Origin: a bacterium | GTDB taxonomy: Bacteria; Vulcanimicrobiota; Xenobia; Xenobiales; JADMJV01 | Direction: 5' to 3' | Assembly (NCBI GenBank): GCA_018266105.1 | Contig: JAFEBA010000016.1 | Span: 196,666-260,665 of the forward strand | Length of the DNA: 64,000 nt | In this document: piece after piece, positions 49,402 through 58,846 of the stretch | How positions within the stretch are numbered: the first letter of the stretch is position 1 | Layout of the letters: each line of letters begins with the position of its first letter | Program-made: the position numbers and the translations under genes | Notes under the pieces: model-generated | Databases searched by the model: none | The model's input: only the letters and a program-made list of their open reading frames with translations | Told to the model about the DNA's origin: nothing

Positions 49402-50851
49402 GGGGACCAACCCGCCGCAGATTACGGTGCTGGAGATGCGCACCTATCAGATTGGCCGCGGCGTTTCCGGTCGCAATACCAGCCGTCCCGGCTTCCTTTT
49501 TTACACCGAGCCAACCCTTTCAGTCGAACACGCCCAGCTTTACTGGCACGATCGCGAGATGACCTTCGTCTTGCGTCCGACTTCCAACACCAATCCAAGC
49601 CTGGTCAACGGGGTCAAGGTCTCTCAGGGACAGGCACGCGGGGTCAAGCCTGGGGAGTCGATCAAACTTGGCGACCTGGAACTGATCTTGGAACGAGTGC
49701 CGATTCCTCAGCAGCAGAAAGCCCGTAAGGGAACTCCTGAGAAGGCTGGCCTTTGGGGCCAGAGTCTGGAGCAGATTCGCAACCTGCACCCCAAAAACCG
49801 CAAGGCTCGGGCTAATCTTCAGGAACTTTCCGTGTTTACTCGCCAGCTCTCGGCCATGCTCGACGCTGGTATCCCCATCGCGCGCGCCCTGCACTTTTTT
49901 TCGGAAGGGCTCACCGGCGGCGACCTGATTGAAGTGGTGGAGATGCTCAACCAGAAGGTCAACTCCGGCAGTCGCCTGTCTCACGCCATGCGCTCCTATC
50001 CCCACGTATTCTCTGATGTCTACGTCTCGTTGGTGGAGACGGGGGAAGAGTCCGGCCAGCTGTCCATCGCCATGCAGCGCCTGGCCGATTTGTTGGAAAA
50101 GCAGTTGAAGATGCAAAAGCGCATCATTGCCACCATTACTTATCCCGCAATCCTACTGTGCGTCTCGGTGCTGCTGATCTGCGCCTTTATTTTCGGCATC
50201 TTGCCCATGCTGGAGCCCATGTTTACCAGCATGAAGATCGATCTGCCCCTACCTACTCGCATGCTTTTAGCCTCGCGGCTGATCATGCTTCCGGTCGCCA
50301 TCACGCTGGTCGTCACCGCCGTTTCGGCCTGGTTTTTTCAACCCTTTATACGTAGCTTTCTGGAGAAACGCCCGCCTTTGCGCAAGAAGTTGTCCAGGGC
50401 GCCGCTCTATTGGCCTCTGGCCGGTCCGGTCATTCGCAAGATCGCGGTGGCCCGCATTCTATATTCCATGGCAACTATGCTGGAAGCCGGCATGACCCTG
50501 GTCCACAGCATCGCCCGGTCTTCCCGTGTCACGGGCAACTTTTGGATCGAGGAGCAGATGGCCATCAGTAAGGCCGCCGTCATTGACGGCGAGACGATTG
50601 CCGACGCCTTCGGAGCCAGCGAAATCTTTCCGGCCCAATCGCTTCAGTTGATTACCATTGGAGAAGAGACGTCCAGCCTGTCCACCATGGTCAAATACGT
50701 GGCCGACATGTACGATGAAGACGCTGACATGGCTCTCACCAACATGGCCAATATGTTAGAGCCGCTCTTGATGGGTGGGATGGGCATCATCGCTGGTTTC
50801 ATCGTGATCAGCGCCATCCTGCCCACCTTGGAACTGATTAATCACCTGTAG
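49367..50851 (+). CDS. FHA-GspF/PilC fusion protein
   Basis: This 494-residue protein starts at ATG 49367. An N-terminal FHA domain (about 10-105) has YQIGRG, SVEHAQLYW and NGVKVSQG motifs. A linker (PKNRKARANLQ) leads to a GspF/PilC domain pair at about 155-280 and 355-480, with three membrane helices. GspF characters include FTRQLSAMLDAGIPIARAL, VETGEESGQL and, in the second half, RILYSMATMLEAGMTLVHSI and ITIGEETSSL. GspF is the inner-membrane platform protein of type IV pili and type II secretion. The FHA domain suggests control by phospho-threonine binding. The ribosome binding site is weak. Confidence 0.88.
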   Translation: MAESSGLQLRVKGTNPPQITVLEMRTYQIGRGVSGRNTSRPGFLFYTEPTLSVEHAQLYWHDREMTFVLRPTSNTNPSLVNGVKVSQGQARGVKPGESIKLGDLELILERVPIPQQQKARKGTPEKAGLWGQSLEQIRNLHPKNRKARANLQELSVFTRQLSAMLDAGIPIARALHFFSEGLTGGDLIEVVEMLNQKVNSGSRLSHAMRSYPHVFSDVYVSLVETGEESGQLSIAMQRLADLLEKQLKMQKRIIATITYPAILLCVSVLLICAFIFGILPMLEPMFTSMKIDLPLPTRMLLASRLIMLPVAITLVVTAVSAWFFQPFIRSFLEKRPPLRKKLSRAPLYWPLAGPVIRKIAVARILYSMATMLEAGMTLVHSIARSSRVTGNFWIEEQMAISKAAVIDGETIADAFGASEIFPAQSLQLITIGEETSSLSTMVKYVADMYDEDADMALTNMANMLEPLLMGGMGIIAGFIVISAILPTLELINHL

Positions 50852-51086
50852 TCTCGGGCGGTCCCGCTAGACTGGTCATTTTGTCCAGACTGTCGATCAA
50901 TTCCAGGCTGAACCCCGTTTGACCGAAATCCACCTGAAACTCGGCTTCCATAAACAGGATCACCTGCATCGCGTCCATGGAGTCCAGCAATCCGGAGAGG
51001 AAAAGGCTTTGATCGCCCGAGGCCACGGCTGGTCGACCGCGTTGCTTCAGCAAGGAAGACACGAATTCGGCAATTCGCTGGCGCAT
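50838..51086 (-). CDS. DltC-like acyl/aminoacyl carrier protein
   Basis: This 82-residue protein has the carrier-protein phosphopantetheine site Ser36 in SGLLDSMDAMQVILFMEAEFQVDF, close to the DltC pattern GLLDSMGTVQLL. From ATG 51086 the length before Ser36 matches DltC. An upstream ATG at 51209 would overlap the MBOAT-like gene. It converges with the FHA-GspF gene by 14 bases and diverges from the MBOAT-like gene at 51137, with 50 bases between start codons. It needs an AMP-forming ligase to load it; the gene at 58843 is the candidate. Confidence 0.75.
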   Translation of the reverse strand: MRQRIAEFVSSLLKQRGRPAVASGDQSLFLSGLLDSMDAMQVILFMEAEFQVDFGQTGFSLELIDSLDKMTSLAGPPETTGD

Positions 51087-51136
51087 CCAGTTGCGTTTGC
51101 GTAGGCGATCCTGCAAACCTTCCAGAAGGGAGTCGT

Positions 51137-52546
51137 GTGACCGGCTGGTTGGCGATCGACAAAAGTCCCAGGCTGCAGCGATTGGCCACCACCCCCGCGG
51201 GCAGGGCACTCCTCTTTCTTCTCTTTAGCTGGGTTTTTCTGGCCATCTACCCCGCCACCGATCTGTCGGGACGGAACACCGGCCCGCAGATTCTTGCCTC
51301 GGCTCTGCTGTGCTCCCTGGCGGGGCCTTACCGAGCTCACATGTTGGCTGCCACCACACTCCTGAATCTGCTGCTGGCTCCCAACTGGTTTCCTTCCTTC
51401 TGGCTTGAGAAGATGGTTTCCGGGACTGAGCTGCAGGCCAGCCTGAGCTGGGGTCGCCCCCTGGCTCTGCTGGTGACCTTGCTGATGAGCGCCGCGGCCA
51501 TGCTCGTGCTTCGACGCTGGCGCAACCGTTGGCCACTGTTGCTCTTCTTCAGCAGCTATGCTTTGCTCTGGGGGGTCGGTTTCTATAGTCAGGGCCTGCT
51601 GCGGCTGGCTGCCTTCCTGCTCGTATGGTCATTTGGCGCCTACCTGATTTACCTGGCCTATGCGCTTCGAGACCAGTTGTCTCCAAGGCCGAGTCCGATC
51701 TGGTTTCAGTTGGCCAGTTTTCATCCCTATTTCTCTGGCACCTGGATTCCCATTGGCCTGGGTGCGGCCAATCTGCGCAATTCGCAGTCAAAGAACGCAG
51801 AGGAACTGGCGGTCTGTCAACTCAAGGGTTTGAAGCTGGTCTGCTACAGCTGGCTGATGTTCAAGCTCGGCGACCTCTTTCTGGCGGCGCGCGCTCACCT
51901 GGGCATCCCGGAGTTTGGGGCTTTGCTGCATGCCCAACTGGCCGGCACGGCCCTATACAGTCGGGGTCTTTGCTGGAGCAGTCTGGTCATCTCGTTCTTT
52001 GAAGGCATGGTGATGGCTATCTGTTGGGGCAATCTGCTGGTGGCCTGCGCGCGCCTGGGCGGCTTTCGCATTTTGCAGCAGGTCTACAAGCCGCTGGCGG
52101 CCACTTCGATTGCGGACTACTGGAACCGCATCTCCTTCTACTATAAACAGGTGGTGGTCGATCTGTTCTTCTTCCCCGCCTACGTGGGTTATTTTAAGAA
52201 TTACCCCAGAGTGCGTCAGGGATTTGCCATCCTGATGGCCGCTGGCGTGGGAAACCTGGTCTATCATTGGCGTAACCTGGTCAGTGTTCTGGCTCGAGAA
52301 GGCCTGGCCCGGACGCTTTGGGGAATGCAAACCTACTGTGTCTATTGCTTCTTTTTGGTGCTGGGGCTGTGGATTTCCCAGTTGCAGGTGCAGCAGCGCA
52401 GCCGTCAAGAAAATTTGACAGGCCGGCTGCTGGCCTTGTTCCGTATCGTTCTTTTTTACTGCCTGCTGTCGATTTTTGACGAGATTCATACACCCTTTAC
52501 TCCCATCGACCGCTTCGGCTTTATCGGTTACCTGGTGGGACTGTAG
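51137..52546 (+). CDS. MBOAT/DltB-like membrane protein
   Basis: This 469-residue protein has about 10-12 hydrophobic segments. The best mark is residues 330-380, with KPLAATSIADYWNRISFYYKQVVVDLFFFP and the downstream NLVYHWRNL with a candidate catalytic His. This follows the MBOAT pattern of a FWRRWH-type segment and a distal His. MBOAT proteins move acyl or D-alanyl groups from a carrier across the membrane. It is divergent from the carrier gene at 50838. The GTG at 51137 has AGAAGGGAG upstream. The assignment rests on a short motif. Confidence 0.6.
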   Translation: MTGWLAIDKSPRLQRLATTPAGRALLFLLFSWVFLAIYPATDLSGRNTGPQILASALLCSLAGPYRAHMLAATTLLNLLLAPNWFPSFWLEKMVSGTELQASLSWGRPLALLVTLLMSAAAMLVLRRWRNRWPLLLFFSSYALLWGVGFYSQGLLRLAAFLLVWSFGAYLIYLAYALRDQLSPRPSPIWFQLASFHPYFSGTWIPIGLGAANLRNSQSKNAEELAVCQLKGLKLVCYSWLMFKLGDLFLAARAHLGIPEFGALLHAQLAGTALYSRGLCWSSLVISFFEGMVMAICWGNLLVACARLGGFRILQQVYKPLAATSIADYWNRISFYYKQVVVDLFFFPAYVGYFKNYPRVRQGFAILMAAGVGNLVYHWRNLVSVLAREGLARTLWGMQTYCVYCFFLVLGLWISQLQVQQRSRQENLTGRLLALFRIVLFYCLLSIFDEIHTPFTPIDRFGFIGYLVGL

Positions 52547-52549
52547 CTT

Positions 52550-52578
52550 TTGCATTTCTCCTTGTTTTTTGGTATCCT
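52550..52578 (+). promoter_or_regulatory. Candidate promoter of pilin module B
   Basis: TTGCAT (52550-52555), a 17-base spacer and TATCCT (52573-52578) lie between the MBOAT-like gene and the module B pilin gene at 52604. The -35 is weak. Confidence 0.3.
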
Positions 52579-52603
52579 ACGTGGGTATGAGAGGATTTCG
52601 CGC

Positions 52604-54046
52604 ATGAACAAGTTCCCTCGAGGTCTTGGCCTTCCGATGATCCTTGGTGCTGTGGGCATCCTGGCTCTGGCGACCGGAGTAGCGGGTGCCTACGCGGTCA
52701 ATAATTTGGGTGCGCTCTCGCGAGAGCAGTCCTATGACATGGCCCATTATGCGTCCTATAGCGGGATTCAATGGGGGTTGGCCCAGGTCACCAAGTATCC
52801 GCGTATCTCCAGTCCACCGGACACCGCCGTTCCCGAGAAAGCCGACTACGTTGGCGACCTGGGCTTCAACAGCAACTCGGAGCTGAGTTGTAAGGTCTGG
52901 ATCTATAGCAATCTGGCGACCGCCAATCCGCGCTGGTCCATGGCTCCCGACGGCACCAAGCTTCCGGATGGGACGGTCTATATCGTTTCCAATGCTCTTT
53001 TCAATGGGAATGCCACCTCGCGCACAGCTCAGTTGACGGCCTTATGCACGCCGACTCTCTTTTACTTCAACAACGCCCTGCTGGGTGACGCGGCTGTCAA
53101 AGTCATGAATGGCTCGATCCTCGATTCGTTTGCTGGTGGCACCTATCCACCGGCCACTTTCGTGAACAGTTCGGCCAACGTCACCACCAATGACGAGACC
53201 ACCCCGGGCGCGATCACCGTGGATGGCGGTTCAACCCATGTCTACGGCGGCGCTTACTACGGCCCCAGTGGAAGCGCGGCTCAGGTGGTGGTCAGCGGTG
53301 GTGCCGTCCTGGATGACCCGCCGGCCGCTTTGAACAGTCAGGTTCCCCTGAAACTGAGCAAGCCTCCGGGTCCTCCCATTACCACCAAAGCCAATTCGGG
53401 CCTGGACTTTCATCTGACTTCAGGGGTCACCACCCTGACTGGTGGGACCACCTATGTCATTGACGGCAAGCTGATCATTGACCCGGGCGCTACACTGAAA
53501 ATTCTGCCCAACCCCTCGCCTCCAGTGGTTGCCCCCGGAGACACGGCGGACCCGCAGGTGGATGATGCCTTTATCTTTGTTAAGGGCGACATTATCGTCA
53601 AGGGAACCTTGGGAGATTTTGCCGATAAGCCCGAGACCCTGCAGCTCTACGTTCCCAAGCAGGGCGGCGGTCATACCTTCACCATGGATAACGGCAAGGG
53701 TAGCTTCACTCTGGCCGGTCCGGATGTGACCGCTTTGATCGATAACGGTTCTGAAGTGAACGGAGCCATTATCGCGAAGTCGATTACGGTCGATCATACC
53801 AGTAAGATCCACTACGACAACTCCCTGTTCAAGAAACCCAGAGGGCCGGCCGGCTGGTCTGTGGGGGCCTACAACAGCGACCACAAGGATTCTAACTCAA
53901 ACGGAATGATTGTCGCGCCGCCCGCGCCGGTCGCGCCAATCCCCGGTCCAGGTCCAGGACCCGGGCCCGTGCCTCCCGCCCCGCCGCCGACCTCTACCAC
54001 TCCGCCTTCGACCAGTGGCACTTCCAACTCGACCCAGATTCCCTGA
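52604..54046 (+). CDS. PilX/DUF7305-like pilin, module B
   Basis: This 480-residue protein starts at ATG 52604 (GAGAGGAT upstream). It has a basic N-terminus, one membrane helix (GLPMILGAVGILALATGVAGAY) and then MAHYASYSGIQWGLAQV, matching ARYAAYSGIQSALEQL of the 39946 protein. The DUF7305-like C-terminal section (GGGHTFTMDNGKGSFTLAGPD...VNGAIIAKSITVDHTSKIHYDNSLF) corresponds to that protein as well. It lacks the Pro-Ala tract and Cys tail and instead has a short Pro-rich end. It overlaps the next gene (TGATG). It is the module B equivalent of the 39946 gene. Confidence 0.78.
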   Translation: MNKFPRGLGLPMILGAVGILALATGVAGAYAVNNLGALSREQSYDMAHYASYSGIQWGLAQVTKYPRISSPPDTAVPEKADYVGDLGFNSNSELSCKVWIYSNLATANPRWSMAPDGTKLPDGTVYIVSNALFNGNATSRTAQLTALCTPTLFYFNNALLGDAAVKVMNGSILDSFAGGTYPPATFVNSSANVTTNDETTPGAITVDGGSTHVYGGAYYGPSGSAAQVVVSGGAVLDDPPAALNSQVPLKLSKPPGPPITTKANSGLDFHLTSGVTTLTGGTTYVIDGKLIIDPGATLKILPNPSPPVVAPGDTADPQVDDAFIFVKGDIIVKGTLGDFADKPETLQLYVPKQGGGHTFTMDNGKGSFTLAGPDVTALIDNGSEVNGAIIAKSITVDHTSKIHYDNSLFKKPRGPAGWSVGAYNSDHKDSNSNGMIVAPPAPVAPIPGPGPGPGPVPPAPPPTSTTPPSTSGTSNSTQIP

Positions 54047-54534
54047 TGAAGAAAGTAAGCGCCCACAATCTACTTGAGGTGATCATCGCGACCGTGATCT
54101 TCGCCTGCGCTGCGGTATTCATGACGGTACTCTGGGCTCAGTATCATCAGGCTATGACCATGAATAAGAATCGAATGGTGGCGATGTCCATCGCTCGTTC
54201 TGAGATCGAATCTCGCATCAACGCGGGCTTTACCAACCTGGATCCCGCCCAGAACAGCCTGATCACCGTGGGTGGTTTCGGGCAGCCTGCCGCTGTCTCC
54301 AACTACACATTCCAAAGTCGGTTGCGTGGCCGAGTGGTCAACACGGCCTTTCGCGCCACCTTTACTTCGCAAGATCTGAACACCCTGGTCCCTCCCATTC
54401 CCCGTCTGGCCCACTTAAAGGTCGTCGTCCAGTGGAATGAGAAAACGGGGCCGCCCCTGTCCAGCTTTCCGGCCGGCACCTTTGGGAACATGAGCGTGGT
54501 CTATGATGCGAATATCTTCGATGGTCGCCAGTAA
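54046..54534 (+). CDS. Type IV prepilin-like protein (PilV-like), module B
   Basis: This 162-residue protein starts in the previous stop codon. It begins MKKVSAHNLLEVIIATVIFACAAVFMTVL. HNLLEVI and the later NRMVAMSIARSEIESRINAGF match the 39518 protein. The cleavage residue before His is Ala rather than Gly, though the Glu5 of the mature form is kept. It is the second gene of module B. Confidence 0.8.
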   Translation: MKKVSAHNLLEVIIATVIFACAAVFMTVLWAQYHQAMTMNKNRMVAMSIARSEIESRINAGFTNLDPAQNSLITVGGFGQPAAVSNYTFQSRLRGRVVNTAFRATFTSQDLNTLVPPIPRLAHLKVVVQWNEKTGPPLSSFPAGTFGNMSVVYDANIFDGRQ

Positions 54535-55216
54535 ATTTCGGTCGGGTACGACCGTGCTGGAGTTGCTCATCTCCATGAGCGTGCTGTTTATGGTCTTTGC
54601 CGGTGTGGCCGCTATTCTGGTTCAAGGTCTCACCTATCTGCGCGCCAACCAGAGCGCTCTGGACGCGCAACGCTCGGCCGTCATGGCCGTCAACATCATG
54701 ACCCGCGAAGTTGAGCATACCCGAATGGCATACGCCAGCCTGGAAGTGGATGGACTCAGCTTTGCCGACCCCTACGGCGGCCACGACGATCCGGCCAAAG
54801 GCATCGTCACCGGTATGAAGGTGGACACCCTGGGGCAACTGCTCTGGCAGCGCTACATCGGTTACTACCGAGACCCAGCCACCAACCGATTGATCCGTAA
54901 GGAAGTCACCTGGGATATGTGCCCTGAGGTGCAGGGGTCCCCTCCCAGCCCGTTTGTGCCTCAGCCGGCCGGAACCTATACCTGCGGTCCGCCCATCAAT
55001 CCGCTTCATCCCAACTGCAAGGCATTTTTTATGGGTTCGCCGGTGCAGGGCAGGCTGGTTGCAGCCGACTGTTGTGCCTTCAACGCCACCAACTACGTCG
55101 ATACCAATCTTCACGTGAGCGCCATCAAGGTCTCCCTGAATTTTGGCGACCCTGACCCGAATAACTACAATCACTACTGGTTCGAGATCTCCACCGTCAT
55201 TTCGCCGAGAAACTAA
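54521..55216 (+). CDS. Type IV prepilin-like protein (PilW-like), module B
   Basis: This 231-residue protein has a nine-residue leader (MVASKFRSG) and then TTVLELLISMSVLFMVFAGVAAILV, with Gly before the cleavage site and Glu5. ATG 54503 would add six residues and is a possible alternative. No clear ribosome binding site is seen for either. It overlaps the 54046 gene. The rest has Cys residues, including a VAADCCAFN segment. It corresponds to the 38836 gene of module A. Confidence 0.78.
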   Translation: MVASKFRSGTTVLELLISMSVLFMVFAGVAAILVQGLTYLRANQSALDAQRSAVMAVNIMTREVEHTRMAYASLEVDGLSFADPYGGHDDPAKGIVTGMKVDTLGQLLWQRYIGYYRDPATNRLIRKEVTWDMCPEVQGSPPSPFVPQPAGTYTCGPPINPLHPNCKAFFMGSPVQGRLVAADCCAFNATNYVDTNLHVSAIKVSLNFGDPDPNNYNHYWFEISTVISPRN

Positions 55217-55221
55217 GGAGA

Positions 55222-56640
55222 ATGCCCAAAGACTGGCTCTCACTTGACTTGCGAGCCCTGGCTTACCTGAGGGTGGTGCTGGCCTTGTTTGTGCTGGCCG
55301 ACTTCGGCAACGCTCTGCTGAATGTGGGGGCTTTCTATTCCGATCAGGGGATCTTGCCCCGAGCGGCCGTGGCCATCGCGCCGTCTCAACTACCCTTCAG
55401 CGTTTTTATGGGAAGCGGCAGCGCCGAGGTGCAGGTGATCTGGATCCTCTTCGGCATGGTCTGCAGTCTGCTGGTGCTACTGGGAACTTATACACGCACC
55501 GGGATTTTTTGGGCCTGGTTCATTCTGGCCAGCCTGCACATCCGGAACCATTACGCCGCTGACCGCGGCGCTATTATGCTTGAGTTGATGCTCTTCTGGG
55601 GCTTCTTTTTGCCTCTGGAGGCGCGTGCATCCTTGGCGGCGCGACGCAATCCCGGCTGGGCAGCCCTGCCCAATCAGTTTAGAAGTCTGGGCACGGTCGC
55701 CTTCCTGGTCCAGATCGCGCTGGTCTACATTTTCACCACCGCTCTGAAAAACGGACCGGAGTGGGCCCTGGAGGGCAACGCCCCCCTGATTGCATGTCGC
55801 AGCGCCCAGGTCTCCACGCCCTACAGCGAATGGCTTGCGGCCACTATCCCAAACCTGCTCAAAGAGGCCAATGCTCCGGTCCTCACCTTTGAAGCCGTGA
55901 TGCCGCTGTTGATCCTTTGTCCGATCGCTCACAATCGTTTGCGTTTGCTGGCGGTAGCGGTCTCCTTACTTTTCCATCTGCACAACACTCTGGTCTTCAA
56001 GTTGGGCTACTTTCCGCTCATGAACGCTGCCTTTTCGCTGGTGATGCTTCCCGGGCCGTTCTGGTCTCGAATCTGGCCGGGTAAAGACCCTTCCGACCCC
56101 AAGGTGCCTGCGGACTCACTGCCGGCCGGCTATCGGCTCTCGACCATGGCCACCGGCTGGCTGATTTTGTGCCTGATCTACTGTCTCTTCTGCAATGTGA
56201 AGACTTGCCCCAGACCGAGAAAGACCAAAATTCCTGAGCCGATTCGTAGCTTTGGAAAGGCCTTTCGTCTGGAGCAGAGTTGGGAGTTGTTCAGTCCATC
56301 CCCTCCCAATGACCTGTGGTTCCGCATGCTGGCGGTCGACGCTGAGGGCCACGAATACGACTTGCTGCGGCCCGATCTCAAGGTCAGCCTGGATCGACCC
56401 AGGGCTCCCATGTCCCAAGTCTCGCATCTGTGGCAGATGGTTTTGCTCAATACGGTCTACTTTGAGGACAGGGACCTTCGCCACGGCGTCTTTGAATACT
56501 GGAAGAATCACCTCCATCGCGGCTTGACCGTCACAAAGTATCAGGTGGTTACGAGGGATTTTGATGAGCAGGATCGTCCGCTTAGCCCCGTCGTGCGCAC
56601 CCTCTGGCCTCCCGAGCATCGTGTCCAAGTCACCCTCTAG
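55222..56640 (+). CDS. HTTM-domain (VKGC-like) membrane protein, module B
   Basis: This 472-residue paralogue of the 41751 protein has the same opening (LDLRALAYLRVVLALFVLADF) and YSDQGI, IRNHYAADRGAIMLELMLFWGFFLPLEARASL. It ends with a soluble region containing WELFSPSPPNDLWF, the counterpart of WTLFAPKP. It is the last gene of the three-pilin run (52604, 54046, 54521), six bases after the previous stop. AAGGAG is present but very close to the ATG. It overlaps the sulfatase-fold gene. Confidence 0.8.
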   Translation: MPKDWLSLDLRALAYLRVVLALFVLADFGNALLNVGAFYSDQGILPRAAVAIAPSQLPFSVFMGSGSAEVQVIWILFGMVCSLLVLLGTYTRTGIFWAWFILASLHIRNHYAADRGAIMLELMLFWGFFLPLEARASLAARRNPGWAALPNQFRSLGTVAFLVQIALVYIFTTALKNGPEWALEGNAPLIACRSAQVSTPYSEWLAATIPNLLKEANAPVLTFEAVMPLLILCPIAHNRLRLLAVAVSLLFHLHNTLVFKLGYFPLMNAAFSLVMLPGPFWSRIWPGKDPSDPKVPADSLPAGYRLSTMATGWLILCLIYCLFCNVKTCPRPRKTKIPEPIRSFGKAFRLEQSWELFSPSPPNDLWFRMLAVDAEGHEYDLLRPDLKVSLDRPRAPMSQVSHLWQMVLLNTVYFEDRDLRHGVFEYWKNHLHRGLTVTKYQVVTRDFDEQDRPLSPVVRTLWPPEHRVQVTL

Positions 56641-58846
56641 GGGTCGCGGTTGTTTGCTGGCGGCCCTGGCTCTCGCTCTGCTGGCCGGTTGGGCCCTCTA
56701 TCCTGACCAGGTTCAACCGCTGCTCAGCCTGCCTCATCAAGCCCAGGTCAATCTTCTAGCCCCGAGTGAGCCGTGCGCTCAGGATGAGAATTTCCCGTTT
56801 CTGACTTCGGATTTCGCCATTGCCAAGGATTCAGATGGAGCGCGGATTCTGGTGGCGACCGCACCCGCCTTCAGCCGCATTCGAATGCATCTCCATTCTC
56901 CTGAGACTCTTCGGTTGAGCTGGACGGCCCGTTTCCAGGAGGGGCTGGAGCAACGCATTCGCTGGAAAGTCAACGGACAGCTCTGGGTGCAGACCGACTT
57001 CAGCACCCGCTGGCGAAGATTTCAGGCTGACCTGCCGGCTTCCTTGCTGAAGCCGGGCAACAACGAGCTCAGTTGGGAAATGCCGATCAATCAGCGGCTG
57101 GCTTTCTTGCATTGGAGTTTCGCGCCCGGCCAGTCCAGGCAGGCCCAGCCCCCGCCCCTTGAACCTGATGGTCTGGTGTTGCAGCCTGGCACTCCCCTCA
57201 GTTTCGCTCTGAACTCGGGTGGCATTCCGGTTTTGGAGGCCTCATCACTGCGAGGCGCGCAACTCCCTGGAGTGGCCGAACTCAAGAACGTTCAGCTTCG
57301 GGTGAGTTTGAGAAGTCCAGGGACGTATTGGGAAAAGAGAATTGCCCCCGAGCCGGGGGGGTTCAGGTTTCTGCTTCCGCGGTCCAGTTCCGGCTGGAGC
57401 CGACTGCAGCTGGAGGCCGTTTGTCCGGACAAGCCACTGCCCGGTCAGTTCGGCCTCGCTCTCCAGGGCGCTCGCGTGCGCATCAAGAGCGCCCCTCGGC
57501 CCGCCGCTCCGCTGGAATCGAAGGCGTCTGCAACCGACCCGGCCAGGCCTCCAGTCATTTTGTATCTGATCGATACCTTGCGGGCCGATCACCTGGGTTG
57601 CTACGGATACAACCCCTCGCCTTCGCCCAATCTGGATCTGTTTGCACAGGATTCGGTTCGTTTCGAGGATTGCACTGCCCAATCGGGTTGGACCAAGCCT
57701 TCCACGGCCTCCATTCTGAGCTCTCAATGGCCCTGGGGTCATCGGGTCCAGGACTTTGCCGATCGGCTTCCGGCCGGTGTGCCCTGGTTGCCTGAAATCT
57801 TGCACCAGAACGGCTATCGGACCGCGGCCGTTGCCACGAATGCTCTGGCCGGTTCAGAATTTGGCTACAATAGAGGCTACGATTTTTTTAAAATGGCCAG
57901 CCGCACGACTTCGGAGGAGGCTCACAAGGAAGCCGTCCAGTGGCTTGAAAAGGTCGACCTGAATCATCCCTTTTTTCTATATATGCACACCCTGGACCCG
58001 CACTCCCCCTATCTGCACAGCTCCACTTACAAAGGTTGGGACCGAGTGCAGGCTCAGGAGGCCGACGACGAGCCCTTGCTGCTCAATGATCTGGCCGCCG
58101 GCAATCGCCTTCGTGGGCGTGACAATCGGGACCTGAAGGGTCGCCTGGAGCGGCGCCTCAAAGACTATGACTTCGAGATTCAGAATAATGACCAGAGCTT
58201 TGGCAAGCTGGTGGCCTGGCTCAAGGCTCATCAGATCTATGACCAGGCCCTGATCGTGGTGGTCTCAGATCACGGCGAGGAGTTCCTGGAGCACGGCAAG
58301 GTCGGACACGTCAATTCGCTGTATCAGGAATTGCTGCACGTTCCCCTGATCATCAAGTTCCCCAAGCAGCGCTGGAAAGGTACGGTGGTGCACAGCACCT
58401 GGCAACAGGTCGATGTCGCCCCCACCGTGCTCGAAGCCTGCGGACTGGAGATTCCCAAGACCTTTCAGGGTCGGGCCTATCTGGGTCAGGAAGGCGAACC
58501 GGGTCGTCTCAGCTTCTTCTCCGTGCAGGCGGGCAAGTTTATCCTGCGCAGTCAGAACGGAATCGATGCGCTTTATAACTGCATTCGTGGTGTGCGTCAG
58601 GGAGGTTGGGTCTATCAGCGGGTCATCTCAGGAGCCGCCGGCCGATTTGAGCCCGAGGAGTTGTATAACCTCTCGGATGATCCCGGCCAGCAGCACAACC
58701 TGGTGGATATCGATCCGGGCCGGGCGCTGGATCTGGCCATTCTGCTGGAACCACACTTTCAAACCGTGTTTCAGGCTCCGCCCAGTTCACCAGAGGCTCA
58801 GCGGAAGCTCATGGAGATGCTGCGCTCGCTGCAGTACGTGCGTTAA
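56564..58846 (+). CDS. Membrane-anchored sulfatase-fold protein with Thr at the nucleophile position
   Basis: This 760-residue protein has an N-terminal membrane helix (LLAALALALLAGWAL) and a beta-rich region of about 280 residues of unknown type. A C-terminal sulfatase-fold domain follows, with ILYLIDTLRADHLGCYGY, the nucleophile region GWTKPSTASILSS, MHTLDPHSPY and SDHGEEFLEHG. In sulfatases the first position of C/S-x-P-S-R is Cys or Ser. Here it is Thr377, followed by PST rather than PSR, so a phospho-group transferase or hydrolase is more likely than a sulfatase. ATG 56564 has GAGGG six bases upstream, and GTG 56621 is the alternative. It overlaps the HTTM gene. Confidence 0.75.
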   Translation: MSRIVRLAPSCAPSGLPSIVSKSPSRGRGCLLAALALALLAGWALYPDQVQPLLSLPHQAQVNLLAPSEPCAQDENFPFLTSDFAIAKDSDGARILVATAPAFSRIRMHLHSPETLRLSWTARFQEGLEQRIRWKVNGQLWVQTDFSTRWRRFQADLPASLLKPGNNELSWEMPINQRLAFLHWSFAPGQSRQAQPPPLEPDGLVLQPGTPLSFALNSGGIPVLEASSLRGAQLPGVAELKNVQLRVSLRSPGTYWEKRIAPEPGGFRFLLPRSSSGWSRLQLEAVCPDKPLPGQFGLALQGARVRIKSAPRPAAPLESKASATDPARPPVILYLIDTLRADHLGCYGYNPSPSPNLDLFAQDSVRFEDCTAQSGWTKPSTASILSSQWPWGHRVQDFADRLPAGVPWLPEILHQNGYRTAAVATNALAGSEFGYNRGYDFFKMASRTTSEEAHKEAVQWLEKVDLNHPFFLYMHTLDPHSPYLHSSTYKGWDRVQAQEADDEPLLLNDLAAGNRLRGRDNRDLKGRLERRLKDYDFEIQNNDQSFGKLVAWLKAHQIYDQALIVVVSDHGEEFLEHGKVGHVNSLYQELLHVPLIIKFPKQRWKGTVVHSTWQQVDVAPTVLEACGLEIPKTFQGRAYLGQEGEPGRLSFFSVQAGKFILRSQNGIDALYNCIRGVRQGGWVYQRVISGAAGRFEPEELYNLSDDPGQQHNLVDIDPGRALDLAILLEPHFQTVFQAPPSSPEAQRKLMEMLRSLQYVR

